Source: Adineta vaga (lineage: Eukaryota > Rotifera). From it: a stretch of 64,000 bases of DNA. The position numbers and the translations under genes were made by a program. Location of the stretch: positions 2,666,001 to 2,730,000 of the forward strand of contig CP075497.1 of assembly GCA_021613535.1 (NCBI GenBank). Reading direction: 5' to 3'. Of this stretch, positions 1 to 11,213 are shown one piece after another. Numbering within the stretch: the first letter of the stretch is position 1; each line of letters starts with the position of its first letter. The notes under the pieces were generated by a model, which saw nothing but the letters and a program-made list of their open reading frames with translations, had not been told where the DNA came from and did no database searches.

Positions 1-862
1 ATCATTTGAAAAAGAGTTTCTTCGATATAATAAACCTACCATACATTAATGGAGTAAAATTATCATGATCAATTTTATTAACATCAGCTCCAGCTTCAAT
101 TAGCATACAAGCTATTTCAGCTAATGTTGCTTCATTATCGAATCCAGTATTATTTACTAATGATGTTGATGATGATGAATATGATCGTGGAGGTGATCGA
201 CTAAAATTGAACAGAGAAAAGAAAAGAAATTGGTCTTATTTTGAAAGAAAAAAAACGAAATAATTTACCATAATTCATGAAGTGCTGTACGGCCTTGTTC
301 AGTTTCAGCATCAATATCTGCACCGGCTTCTAATAATGTTAAGATAATATCCGGATTGCAAAAATAACATGCTTTCATTAATGGTGTCCAACCGAGTTTA
401 TCTGAAAAGATGTTAATTAACTCTCCAAAGCATCAATCAGTCTTGTTGATCAACTTACCTCGAGCATTAACGTCGCTTCCTGCATGTAATAGTTTTTTCG
501 CAATTTCAGTATAGCCACGTTGAGCTGCATGATGAAGTGCTGTTGCATCTCGAGCATCTTTTATTGCAATTTTAGCATTATTTCGTAGTAAAACTTCGAC
601 AACAAGATCATGTCCATTTGCTGATGCCTATAATAAAAAAACAACCAAAAGGCAATCATATTAATCAAGAGATTTTATTGATCAATCGATCTTGTTTTCC
701 TCTTACAATAAGTAATGGTGTTGATTGCGTTTCGAATGCTACCCAATTAACATTAATTGTATTTAATGTTCGATCACTTTCGAGCATTTTTTCAATTAAA
801 TGAGCTTTACCCAATCCGCAAAGATTGTAAAATCGTTCATTTCGACTGTCAATATTACCCAT
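1..862 (-). CDS. Ankyrin-repeat protein, 5' part (runs off the window)
   Basis: Starts at the ATG complementary to 860-862 (MGNIDSRNERFYNL) and continues past position 1. Four exons can be joined: 862 to about 710, about 628 to 460, about 400 to 270, and about 205 to 50. All have GT-AG introns of 50-80 bp. The translation gives successive ankyrin repeats: ASANGHDLVVEVLL, then DATALHHAAQRGYTEIAKKL, then LGWTPLMKACYF with LLEAGADIDAETEQGRTALH, then a serine-rich insert and CMLIEAGADVNKIDHDNFTPLM. Consensus TPLxxA, G-A-D and LLxxGAD elements are visible. Ankyrin repeats are protein-binding scaffolds; no other domain lies inside the window, so the family cannot be named. No signal peptide or TM helix is visible, so it is presumably cytosolic. 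Confidence 0.85.
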
Positions 863-3422
863 TTTGTTCTATATAAACATTAATATATTTATGAATGAAA
901 GAAACATCATCTTTCTTCTAGTTGATAGAAGATGAAGACGAAGAATAACTTACGTAATCGGAAAAGAAAAGAGCAAGAGAAAGAGCGACAGAGAGAAAGA
1001 TAGCTTAAGAGTTTATATTTGCTTTCTCGATATAGGATGATGATGATGATGACAACGTTGTTGTTGTTCAATACTCTTGGCGTTGAATATGGTTAGTCGA
1101 AAGGACAGGAAAAGAGTTGATGAACGCCATCATCATCATTAGATATATAATAGAAGTTTTGTTATCTACAAATATAAGAGAGAAAAAAATGAATGAATGA
1201 AAAACGTTATGTGATCATGAATAGCACCTTATGTCCTTGTTTAATCAATAGGCTATGAAAAACGCGACAGAGGAAAAAAATCGAGTGGAAGAGATCTATT
1301 GTTGTCTAGGGAATATGCTTACGTCTTTTCTTCCATTCACTACGATCGAATAGCTATTCAGAAGGTGTATCTTCAAAATAATTTTCCTTCTTTTGACTTT
1401 TCTTCTTTTCTCTACAGTCAAATCGATCATCAGACATTTGTTTTGTGGTTTCAAAGGATTGAAAAAGAAAGAAAAATCCGGTACTGTTCTTTAGTGTTTT
1501 TTTTTCATATATATATATATATACGAACGTTTGTTAAATTACGGAAGAGATATAACTAAAAGAGAAGAGGAAATGCTGTAGGATATGCTGCCGTTACAAA
1601 ATCTTACCTTGACGATAATTTGTAACAGAAAATCGTTAGGTTAATGAGGCCAATTTTACGTCATTAAGTGAACAAAAAAGAAACGAGAATGTAGACTTGT
1701 CAAAAAGCGTTTCTTTTTTCATTTTCTCTTTCGATAAGAATAGAAAGAAAACCAAATAATTCACCTTCGCTTGTGCGATTTTTCATCTATTTTATATTTA
1801 AAAGTCTATCAACAGACTCAAGGTAGTTATTGTATATTCAGGCACATTCACACCATGACAAAAGACATAAATCAAATATATACTTAAACCATCTGTATAT
1901 GAGAACAACAAAATATGAATAGTTACTAGCACAAATATAAAAGTAGAAGCAGGAAAAGAAACCGACGACCTTTGCCTGTCGTTGTCGATGAGTCAGCCAG
2001 TCAGACACTTCGTTGATTCGATCGATCGGAGAAAGAAGAAGAAGAAGAAGAAGACTACTCTTGCTCGGAGAAGCAGAAGAAGAGAAAGAAACAAAATCGG
2101 TTTCATTAATATACATACACATCTATTTTGGCTGGAAGACCACACGAGAATATAGTAGACTCTTTCTTTTCTTTTTCTTCTCGTTATACTTCTTCAGTCC
2201 AACCACCACCATCCCAACAACAAAAACAACCGTAGCGATCTGTTATGATGATAATACTTCTCGAGATGTCTCTCTGTCATCACCCATTTTCCCGTTCATT
2301 CTTACATGCATTCATTTGATCTAATCGAATCGTATATAATCGATATCAATATTAGTTTGTCATGAGAAGAAACAGAAAATGAGGAAAAAAAAGCTGAAGA
2401 AAAGACAAATGTAATATTGACACTGAACGTAATAGACAAACCAAGAAATAAAATAAATATATATCTAATGAAAAAAAAATGGAGAGGACAGATAGACCAC
2501 TTTACCTTGATTTTTTTTCTTTCTTTCTCTCTCTCTCTTTATACTGTATGATCATTTGCTTCGACAGATGAATTCGGTGTCCTTCTTCGATTGAAAATAC
2601 GAACAAGTATTTTTTTTATATCTTTCTGTCAATTCCTATTAATATCTTTGCAAAGAAAAACAAACACGAACAATTCTCTATCTTCAAACTAATCAAAATC
2701 GACTCCACTCAAATTACGATTCTTTTCTTCTTTTCACTTTCTTCCTGTAAAAGATAAAAATGCAACAAACGTGTTAGTAGCAATAAAAACCAAGGCATTA
2801 GAATAATATTATATTGGCGATCATTGATATTTTCTTCTTAACTAACATCCTTGGAAGAAAACGATCCGACAAGTCCTGGAGATACGTCAACAGTAATTTT
2901 CTTACGATATATATATATATATAAATCTCAGACAGAGATAACGAATCGGCATCGGATGTGAAATGACATTCAGATAGAAAAAAGATAATCGAACTGATTC
3001 TTTTTTCTTTGAAGTGATTTGAATAAATCTAAAATAAAAGAAAAAAAAGCTTCATTGATGTATAAAACTGCAAAAAAAAGAAGAACAACAAGACATTTTC
3101 TACTAATGATCAATCTCATTTCATTTTGAATGTATTCAATAAACACGATTTTTTCGGATTGTTTTGTGTTTTTTAGAGATTCATGTTGAAAAAAAACAGT
3201 AACTAGGATTACAAAAAGAGAAAAGAAAAACGACACATACAGAAACTGATCAATCGTAGAATTGTTCCAGTTTTTTTTTCCTTAGGTTTTAAGATTGAAA
3301 ACTACCACGGTTAATCGGTCGCTGTACATAAACACGAAATAGAAAAAACAACAGACAAGAACATAGATTTTTTGCTTTGCTTTCTTGGAAAAATGTCGAT
3401 TTTGGAATGATTTAAAACGAAT
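863..3422. other. Intergenic region between the ankyrin gene and EMC1
   Basis: About 2.5 kb with no supported gene. It holds the upstream region of the ankyrin gene and the 3' flank of EMC1. It is rich in A/T tracts, (TA)n runs near 1508-1522 and 2910-2922, and a GAA/GGA-rich tract near 2028-2060. Open frames on both strands at 1299-2324 and 2970-3236 are low-complexity (runs of R, L, F, S), mutually overlapping and match no family I know, so I did not call them. Confidence 0.6.
2028..2060 (+). repeat. GAA-type microsatellite
   Basis: A run of roughly ten GAA/AAG triplets with adjacent purine-rich sequence. It lies in non-coding DNA and generates artificial Arg/Leu-rich open frames on both strands. 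Confidence 0.75.
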
Positions 3423-6400
3423 TTATTTCCAAGCTTTCTTTGTTTGATGAATAGCTGCGTAACGTTTTGCAACAAAAGAACCGACAACAAATGCAACTGT
3501 TGCCCAACCAATAACCATAAAATCAAAATCATCTTTCAATTGATCAAATATACGAGATGGGAAAACACGTGTAAAAAATAAATCTACAAAATTAAATCAT
3601 TTTTTTCTGTTATTTGATTAACAAATTCTTCCGCTTTTTTCTCTACATACCAAGGCCGTAAGCAAAAACAACAGAAGTCGATTCGAGACCCGTCGACACC
3701 GTATGAATACCACGAATATTATAAACTTGTTTATAATAATTAATCACACTTTCAAAATTCACCATGATTTCAGGTGTATACATAATTAAACCTTCTTCTC
3801 TACAAGAAAACAAAACAAATCGCTTTTAATTTAGAGGAGAAAATATTGAAAAGTATTTACCGATCCGTAGGTGTGGGATCAAGTGGTCGTCGTGGATCGA
3901 ATAACATCCAAGGAATTTCAATAAGCATTCCATTCGGTGTTGCCACTGTAATTTCAAGATTTATTTTCATTCTTTTCTTTCGAAATTTATCTTACTTATG
4001 ATATCACGTGATGTAATTCCTTTTTCAGTCGTTGTTACTTGAATAGCATTGACACCATATGGTAAAATATAAGCTTTGGATTGAATCACAGGTTCGATTG
4101 GATCAAATGATGAAAATGTTGAATAATTATATTGTGCTTCACCTTCGAATAATGAAGAACTAACTGCTTCATATCGTCGATATCGTTGATTATAGTATGT
4201 ATACTAAGAAAAAAAATAAGATAATTCAAAAGAAAATAAAGTTTTTTTATCAAACATACAACAATCCAATTCTCAGCAAGAACAACATGAACTGGTGATT
4301 TAACACGTTTATGTGTATGAGAAAGTTTTAATGAGCCAGTCACTGTATCCAATAAATAAATATTCACAAATGGAACTAAAAGAAACAAAAAGCAAAATTG
4401 AAGAAGTGAAAATCAATTTAACTCGGTTTTTTTTTGTCATATGTTAATTTATGTCATAAAAGTCATTTGTAGGAAAAAAAGACATTCACTTTTATGAATA
4501 CGAACCTGATCGACTGAGAGTGTTCATACCTTACGGAAATATTCATTGTTCGGAGATTCAGTTATGTTTTTTATCGTAGTTGACAATTATCTAATTGCCT
4601 TAGGCGATCTTTTTCTTCTTTCCGACAAACTTAGAAATTCATTTCTTCTTCTTTTTTCATTAAAACTAAATGAACATGTGTCGATCTTATCCAATACTTA
4701 ACATACGAAAAACTCAGCAGATGTTTTACCTATATAAACAATTCGTCTGTTTCCTATTTCTACATGTTTCAAAGATATTTATCATCATCGAATATCCATT
4801 ATAGCATTTTAATTCATTCTGCACGTGTGTAGAACAGTCTATACGATTCTCATTATACGACTTATGATTATATATACTATCAGAAATTGCTGTTTTTCTT
4901 GTCGACAGAATTTATTATCTCTAATCAAATTTCAACACTTATCCACCTACATTTTCGATGAAAGATTGCCTGGAATGTATCTCATGAAAATATGTTTTTT
5001 TCAAAAACAAAATACCTTTTTGATAATCAATTCCTTCAGTGACAATAGCAATTAAATTTGGATTTGTATATTTATAAAGCACACTTCGATCACCCAGAAC
5101 AATACCAGCCGAATGAACGCGATCTATATGAAATGATTTGTTCAAGAATTGCATAAATTCATTGATCTTTTTTTTTTACCTGAACTCAATCGTGTATGAA
5201 TATTGATGACTTGTTCATTTTGAAATGCCACTCGCCAGACTTCTTTTAAATTTGACGACTAAATAAAAATGTTCTCAGTAACGGTTATGTGCAAATATAA
5301 GGGTTTTCTCTTCAATTAGATTCAGAATCGTCAAATTCACATCATCGAACATTTTCTCTCAACTAGATTCGATCCATAAATCTTTCAACTCTTGACATTC
5401 AACTAAAATTTTCAACTTACAGTTTCTTGATCCTTTTCATTGATAGTTAAATAATACCCAATAAATGCTTGTTCACTTTTGTCGAAGAGATAAATATACG
5501 TTGGAAATGTTGTACTCAATGCTCGTGATAAGGGTACTGTTGGATATGTATGAATCTAAAGATAATATCGAAATAATCTTTATAAGAAATAAGTAATGTC
5601 GTTCTTAAACAGACCTTGTTATTGGTATCAACAAATAATAAGACTCTACAGAAATCGTTAACAGTTTGTGTTGAAAGAAAAACACGTTTGATACGATGTG
5701 GGAGTGATGATGTACTTAGATTATCTTCTAAATCTCCTGTATAAGGATTAAATGTTCGAACATGAGTTTCATAGGAAGATTTCTAAAGAAAAAACAAATT
5801 AATTTCGAATAGTGTTCAATAGAAATTATGTTCTTACTCGATCACGATAAACAATTGATGCTAATGGTGGATGAGTATAATGAGCAGCGGAACGAATATG
5901 AAATAAAGGTACTTGAATTGTATTAAAATGTTCAAATGGAGCAAAATTGGAAAAATAATGTTTCCAAAGAATACCACCACTTTGTGTTAAAATACCAAAA
6001 ACCTATATAAACGAGAAAAAAAGAGAAGATTTGTTTGTTTCAGAAGAGAAAAAAAGAAAAACTTGATTTTACTTTTCCAACGGATGTAACAACGATAAGA
6101 ATTTTATTAAGATTAAATTCATCACGAACAAGTGCTGCTTGTTTATCCATATAATCACGATTACGATTTCCATTTGTAAACATTTCCATTAAACGTACAA
6201 AGAAACTCTAAAAATAATCAAATTCTTCTTTAGAAACAAATATTAATGATCTCTTTACAATTAATTGTGATATTTGCGATGAAATTCGTCGTACGAACAT
6301 ACTAAACATTCCTGTTCCACCAAATTCTTCTTCAATACGCATTTGTCCACTTGATAAAGATAAATCAAATGTTTCGACTGATATAATTGAAGATAAAGCT

Positions 6401-9400
6401 TCATCACGATGTAGAATCAATTCAGCTAAATAAACAATGAAAATATCATGAAATGTTAATACTATTATAATATAAATCTCATGTATCGTGTGAATTAGAA
6501 TTGGAGGAATTTTCTTTCTTTGTCAAGATTGATTAGAAAATAACTAATTTGTCACGACATTGTTCATATCTTTTTACTATTCAACGGAAAGAAATACTGA
6601 CAGTCATTTTCTAAATGCTTTTCTAATTTTCAAGGAGAAAAGTAATTTCTTTTCTTCGTAGATTTTATTCTTACCTCCATTATCAGCTAATTTAATCACA
6701 AGTAGAGAAGCATCTTGCATTCTTAATGTCACGAATTGAGTGTGTTTAACACTTGAATATGAAAGATATTCAATTTCACCCATATTTTCAGGAAGTTCGA
6801 GAGAATATGAACGTGTATTTGTTAATGTTTGATCACTAAGATTTGAAAGATAAAAATTAAGTTTTTGTTCAGTTGTTGATGCTTCTAAAATCTGTTGTCC
6901 AGCCGAATTTTTATCGGATGTAATACTATAGAAAGCATTGGATTTGATTTGAAGATTTAATTCATTAAAATTCCATTCTATTGAAGATTCTTTCTTATCA
7001 AATTGATAGACTTTTGTTTCATCATTGTCTGTTTTAATTGATACAACACTACGTGTATTACTTTCATATAAAACTCGAATTTGTTCGATTTTATTCGAGA
7101 ATTTTATTGAACGATTGATGATATTTTTATCACCTGTTGTGGTCGGAATTGTAATTATGGAAAGTTCATCATTATTTGAGCATAAAATATGATTATTCAT
7201 TGTTGAACATTGACTAGAAGACGAGAGAAAATCATTCAAAATAATTGATTAAACAAACAAATACTTTTGACTATCTTTCGAATTTAATGACCATGGAATT
7301 GAAGAAGAATATGCATGAGCACCATTTTGTTTTGAGTAATAGGTCACATGAAGTTGATTTGAATTGGAATCCAAACTTGCAACAATTACATATTGTGATG
7401 TTGCAAGAAGGAACAAATTTTTCAACGTTGATCTTAAAACAGAAACATTCGATTAAGAAATCGAATATGAAATCATTTACTTTGTAGATAGATCAGTCGA
7501 CCAGAGCATTTCACCATAGGATGAAACACTCCATAGTAGAGCATCATTGAGAATGTGAATGGTACCTAAATGTATGAACAATGATACAATAATTAACACT
7601 GAAAAGATTTTCCGGATAGAAAAGAAAGAAGAAAAAAAAACAAAATGAAGATTGTCATCTTTTTAAACTTAATTAACTTGAAATAGTTCATTTAAAATAT
7701 TCTAATTTAGTTCTTATCAATTAATAAATCATTAAAAACAAATTTTCATTTCATGCAATATTATTTCATTCTATTTTTTCTTATGCCATCGTAAGGAAAG
7801 AAATTTACGTATTCGATTCAATGATTCGCTAACCTTCACATAACATGCATCAACAAGGATGAATATATTAATAACAAGTTTCTATTTTATCTAGAAAGAA
7901 GTCATGATTCACCAAAACTCACCTGGATCAAATCGATTCTTAATTACTTGACAATTTTTGGAAATTATCTCTTCATTTAAATTAGTTGATGACGCTGCTG
8001 CTAATTGCCATACTTCCAAACCATCAGCATACCGTAATGCACGCACCCGCCTACCATGTCCAGTTACAATGACGCCTTCTTGATCATACCAGATAATTCG
8101 ATCGATTGTTCCATATTCATTTGCTTCGAAAACTTTTCGCCATCCTAAAAAATAATATTCATTGACATAATTGGAAAATGAGTAATGTTAATCAGTTGGT
8201 CACGCATCAATGTGTGTCTATTCTATTCATGCCCACGTTCTCATTCATTCTTTGCTTATTCACTCATTTCGATATATTATAAATAACTAGTTATAATTGC
8301 TGTCATTGATAGCATATAAACAAACATCACAAGATACGAAATACATTAATGGATAGAATTGTTAATAAAACAGCCGATGCTATAGTACGATTTGGTGAAC
8401 GTATAGAACGACATTTAACTGGCGAAGAAGACGAATATTCTGGTTATGAATCACACGATATGAAATCAGAATTTGGAAGTTCAGGATCGGCATTTCGTCG
8501 ACCACTAGATAAAAAATCTAGTAAAGGCGATTATTCAGCGAAAAAACGCGATCTTATGTATGGTGGTGCAAGAAAATCTTCAACGGATCATTTGGCTGCA
8601 AGTCCTTCTGGACATAGTTTTAGTAACTATCGTCAAAATCCAATTGATCGTTTAAATAGACCACCTTATGGAACAGGAATAGGCGCTCCCTTAAACTATG
8701 GTTATCAAGCAGGTTATGCAAATGCAGGAGCAGCTGGTGCTTATGGTAATGGTGGTGGTAATGTTGGCTATGCTCCAGACTATTATATTGCTGAACGACG
8801 ACAACTTGAATTAGTTCCTGCACCACCACCGCGAATTATTCAACAACGGGTTCCTGTTCCTTATCCAGTTGATCGTCCTGTACCTCAGCCTTATGCTGTA
8901 CATGTGCCTCATCCAGTCCCTGTAGATCGACCCGTAGCTGTTCCTGTCCCTGTTCCTCAAATAGTGCATGTTGATCGGCCAGTGCCTGTTGATCGACCAG
9001 TGCCTGTGCCTGTACCAGTTCCTTCTCCTCCCCCTCGACAAGTACAAGTTCCCTGTGCCGTTGCTACTCCATGTTATATTCCTGTTGGTGTTCCGGTTCC
9101 ATCACCACCACCAAGTCCTCCTGTTATGCTAGAAAATTCTGTCACTTATACTCAGCGTTGGATTACTGGTTCACCAGTAATGATGCAACAACAGCGTCAA
9201 CTTGCCGGTTCACCTGTAATGATGCAGCAGCAGCGTCAACTTGCCGGTTCACCTGTAATGATGCAACAACAACAACAACAACAACCGTATTACAGTGGTG
9301 CACCTGCTATGGGAATGAATGGATATGCATCCTATGGCAACGGTTCCTATTTCTGCTAAATGATCTATACGTTTTTTCGTGTAAACTACTGTTTTTAAGC

Positions 9401-10277
9401 TTCGATTGATTTTTTTTTGCTTCGTAAAATAAATAGAAGAACAGTGATATATATTTACCAATTTTCCGTGATGATAAATCAAGTGATGCAATAACATTAT
9501 CACGACTAGCTACAATAATACGATTTGTACTACCGGACGGTTGATGAGAATCATCGATGAAACCAACATGTTGACGTTGCCTTAAACACAAAAAGAAATG
9601 GAAGACAATTCAAAAATAATAAAGAATTGATTCGTACTGTACCTAGGAGAATTTGATTCTTAGAGAATTCGTTAACGTCATTAGAAAAATCAAAAGAAAA
9701 CATAGAATTCCCTACAGATTTACGTTGTGTTTTTTAATCAGTACAGTTAGTGATATTGAGATTAAAAATTAATATGAATAATTCTCTTGTTACTAACAAA
9801 AGGAAAGAAATTTCATAGATCGGATATCGAAAAATGCCACAGTAAATCCATCATAATTGCCATTCTATTCTCTTTGCTTTGCTTCGATGAACTTTTCCTA
9901 TTCTTCGTCAACTTCAATTCTGTTCGAAGACATCAAATATCTGTAAGCCTCGAATTGTCTTCTAATCTATTTCCGATTCTTTTTCCTTCGTTCTTTTGTT
10001 ATGAAAACAACGAAGCAGACCGATTAATGAACAATCCTTCTTTTTTTATATATCAAAAGAAGATTTAATTCCTTTCCTCTTCTCGAACTCTCTTTTCTAT
10101 CTCAAAGAAGATAATAACTCGATGATTTTTTCAATACTCGCATGAAAAATAAGAGATAGAAACATTTACGTACCAATCAAATTTGCCTACTTGATCTTCA
10201 AATAAACTGTTGACTTTTCTCGGTGCTAATAATATTGCACACAGAAATATGACTAGGAAATCAAATGATAATTTCAT
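3423..10277 (-). CDS. EMC1: ER membrane protein complex subunit 1
   Basis: EMC1 is the large single-pass subunit of the ER membrane complex, which inserts tail-anchored and multipass proteins; its beta-propeller region faces the ER lumen. The start at 10277 gives a signal peptide ([18 protein letters not shown]) followed by [11 protein letters not shown], the conserved mature N-terminus. Clear family blocks follow: [69 protein letters not shown] and [12 protein letters not shown]. The C-terminal helix ([16 protein letters not shown]) ends in KKAWK, close to the animal C-terminus. At least 15 exons. Exon 1 (10174-10277), exon 2 (9459-9580) and the 5' end of exon 3 (8144) were fixed from splice sites. 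Introns 1 and 2 are long for this window (593 and 1314 bp), and intron 2 contains another gene on the opposite strand. Length and domain order match full-length animal EMC1. Confidence 0.93.
8315..8320 (+). promoter_or_regulatory. TATA-like box of the nested VPV-repeat gene
   Basis: TATAAA 34 bp before the ATG at 8349, inside the EMC1 intron. Correctly placed only if the 5' UTR is very short. Confidence 0.35.
8349..9359 (+). CDS. Proline/valine-rich VPV-DRPV repeat protein nested in EMC1 intron 2
   Basis: An intronless 336-aa frame with its own ATG, a TATA-like box 34 bp upstream, and codon use like neighbouring genes. Residues about 1-90 are charged ([20 protein letters not shown]). A Gly/Ala/Tyr-rich stretch follows (about 110-145). 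Residues about 158-250 are dominated by VPVPVPV and VDRPVPV repeats with PSPPP spacers. Then come three copies of GSPVMMQQQ(RQLA) and a polyglutamine run, ending GNGSYFC. Val-Pro repeats of this kind occur in articulin/alveolin-type and cuticle or membrane-skeleton proteins of several lineages. Composition alone is not proof of homology, so the function is unassigned; a structural or cortical role is inference. No signal peptide or TM helix. It lies entirely within EMC1 intron 2 (8145-9458), antisense to EMC1. Confidence 0.75.
   Translation: MDRIVNKTADAIVRFGERIERHLTGEEDEYSGYESHDMKSEFGSSGSAFRRPLDKKSSKGDYSAKKRDLMYGGARKSSTDHLAASPSGHSFSNYRQNPIDRLNRPPYGTGIGAPLNYGYQAGYANAGAAGAYGNGGGNVGYAPDYYIAERRQLELVPAPPPRIIQQRVPVPYPVDRPVPQPYAVHVPHPVPVDRPVAVPVPVPQIVHVDRPVPVDRPVPVPVPVPSPPPRQVQVPCAVATPCYIPVGVPVPSPPPSPPVMLENSVTYTQRWITGSPVMMQQQRQLAGSPVMMQQQRQLAGSPVMMQQQQQQQPYYSGAPAMGMNGYASYGNGSYFC
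9163..9285 (+). repeat. Three tandem GSPVMMQQQ coding repeats plus CAA/polyQ tract
   Basis: Three near-identical units of about 45 bp ([13 protein letters not shown], twice; the third runs into seven glutamines). Unit DNA differs at only a few positions, suggesting recent slippage or unequal exchange. Confidence 0.85.
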
Positions 10278-10487
10278 CTAGAAGAATTTCATTAGAATGT
10301 AAATGACAAAAAAAGAAATAATCATTCTAGAAAGTTCGTTTTTTGTTTTGCGTTTTTTATTCAACAAGAGACATTCTTCTCCGATCAATTCGAACAAAAC
10401 TCGCAAAAAAAAACAAGGATGGAACAAAAAAAACAAATTTTCTTCTTTTATTTCGTCAGCAAGAGTTGTGTATTCACAGCTCAGGAC

Positions 10488-10788
10488 TTATGTGCTTTTG
10501 CCTTTTGGTTTGATTTCTTTTACATTAAGACCAGGTGGCAATGATTGTTTGAGTTTTTCAGCTTTTTCTTTATCAGCCACAATTACTAAAACAACAAACA
10601 AGAATAAATTATTGATGATAAAAACGAATAAACAAACATGTATATAAGTAACGACTGCATCGAACTTTGAATTTTGTATTGCCTTGTCGGGTGCTACGTT
10701 CAGGATTACGTTTAATTGTAACCGATTTGGCATCTTTGCGTCGAGCAACGAGTAAGAAATCTTTGATATCTTTGATTTCTTTAGGCAT
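10488..10788 (-). CDS. RPL38: 60S ribosomal protein L38 (eL38)
   Basis: Two exons. Exon 1 starts at the ATG complementary to 10786-10788 ([20 protein letters not shown]) and ends in CSRYLYT at a GTTTGT donor. Exon 2 resumes after TTTTAG with [20 protein letters not shown]. These blocks are the diagnostic core of eL38, a small structural protein of the large ribosomal subunit. The product is about 82 aa against the usual 70 or so. The extra residues are a short insert after SVTIKRN ([10 protein letters not shown]) and a basic C-terminal tail (KPKGKST). It is head to tail with EMC1 and divergent from DCAF13. Confidence 0.95.
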
Positions 10789-11213
10789 GATGATGATTGA
10801 TAATATGAGATGAATGGAAAATCTAAAATTTCAATTCAATAATGAGCGTTTCTTTTCAATTTATCATCAAAGAAGAAAATGGACAACTAAATAATAAACA
10901 ATTGTGGATCTTATGTCCATATTTAACCGAAGACAAACAACATTCAAATTGTAACTAAAGAATTGAAAGAAAATCTGTAAAATTTATCAATTTTATTTCA
11001 AAAATCGGTTTTAAAATTATTTTATCGAAGAATTTCTCTCAAATAAATAAATCAATAATATGTCGCTAGTTGTCATTAATAACCATTCGTTCTTATTCAA
11101 ACGGTTAAAACTATCGAATGATTCATATGAGTAAACTTACGTTTTAAGAACAGATAGATAAATCGATCTTTTTCTCAAGAAATAAGTTTTGTAAATCTTT
11201 CCTTTCAGATAGA
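10789..11213. other. Divergent promoter region between RPL38 and DCAF13
   Basis: A 425-bp AT-rich gap between two divergently transcribed housekeeping genes of ribosome biology (a large-subunit protein and an 18S rRNA processing factor). No canonical TATA box stands out. A pyrimidine-rich TTTCAG lies 5 bp before the DCAF13 ATG. Confidence 0.5.

Noticed and set aside
1299-2324. Open frames of 86-103 aa on both strands
   Set aside because: Low-complexity composition driven by GAA/TTC and TA runs, overlapping on opposite strands, no family match.
2970-3532. Minus-strand frames of 73-88 aa
   Set aside because: 2970-3236 is Phe/Leu/Lys-rich A/T-tract translation. 3311-3532 is out of frame with the real EMC1 last exon, which it overlaps.
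8620-9591. Antisense frames over the VPV-repeat gene
   Set aside because: They are His/Tyr/Arg-rich shadows of the repeat codons, apart from the true EMC1 exon 2 at 9459-9580.
9787-10068. 93-aa plus-strand frame in EMC1 intron 1
   Set aside because: Begins with a TTG rather than an ATG, no family resemblance, hydrophobic low complexity.
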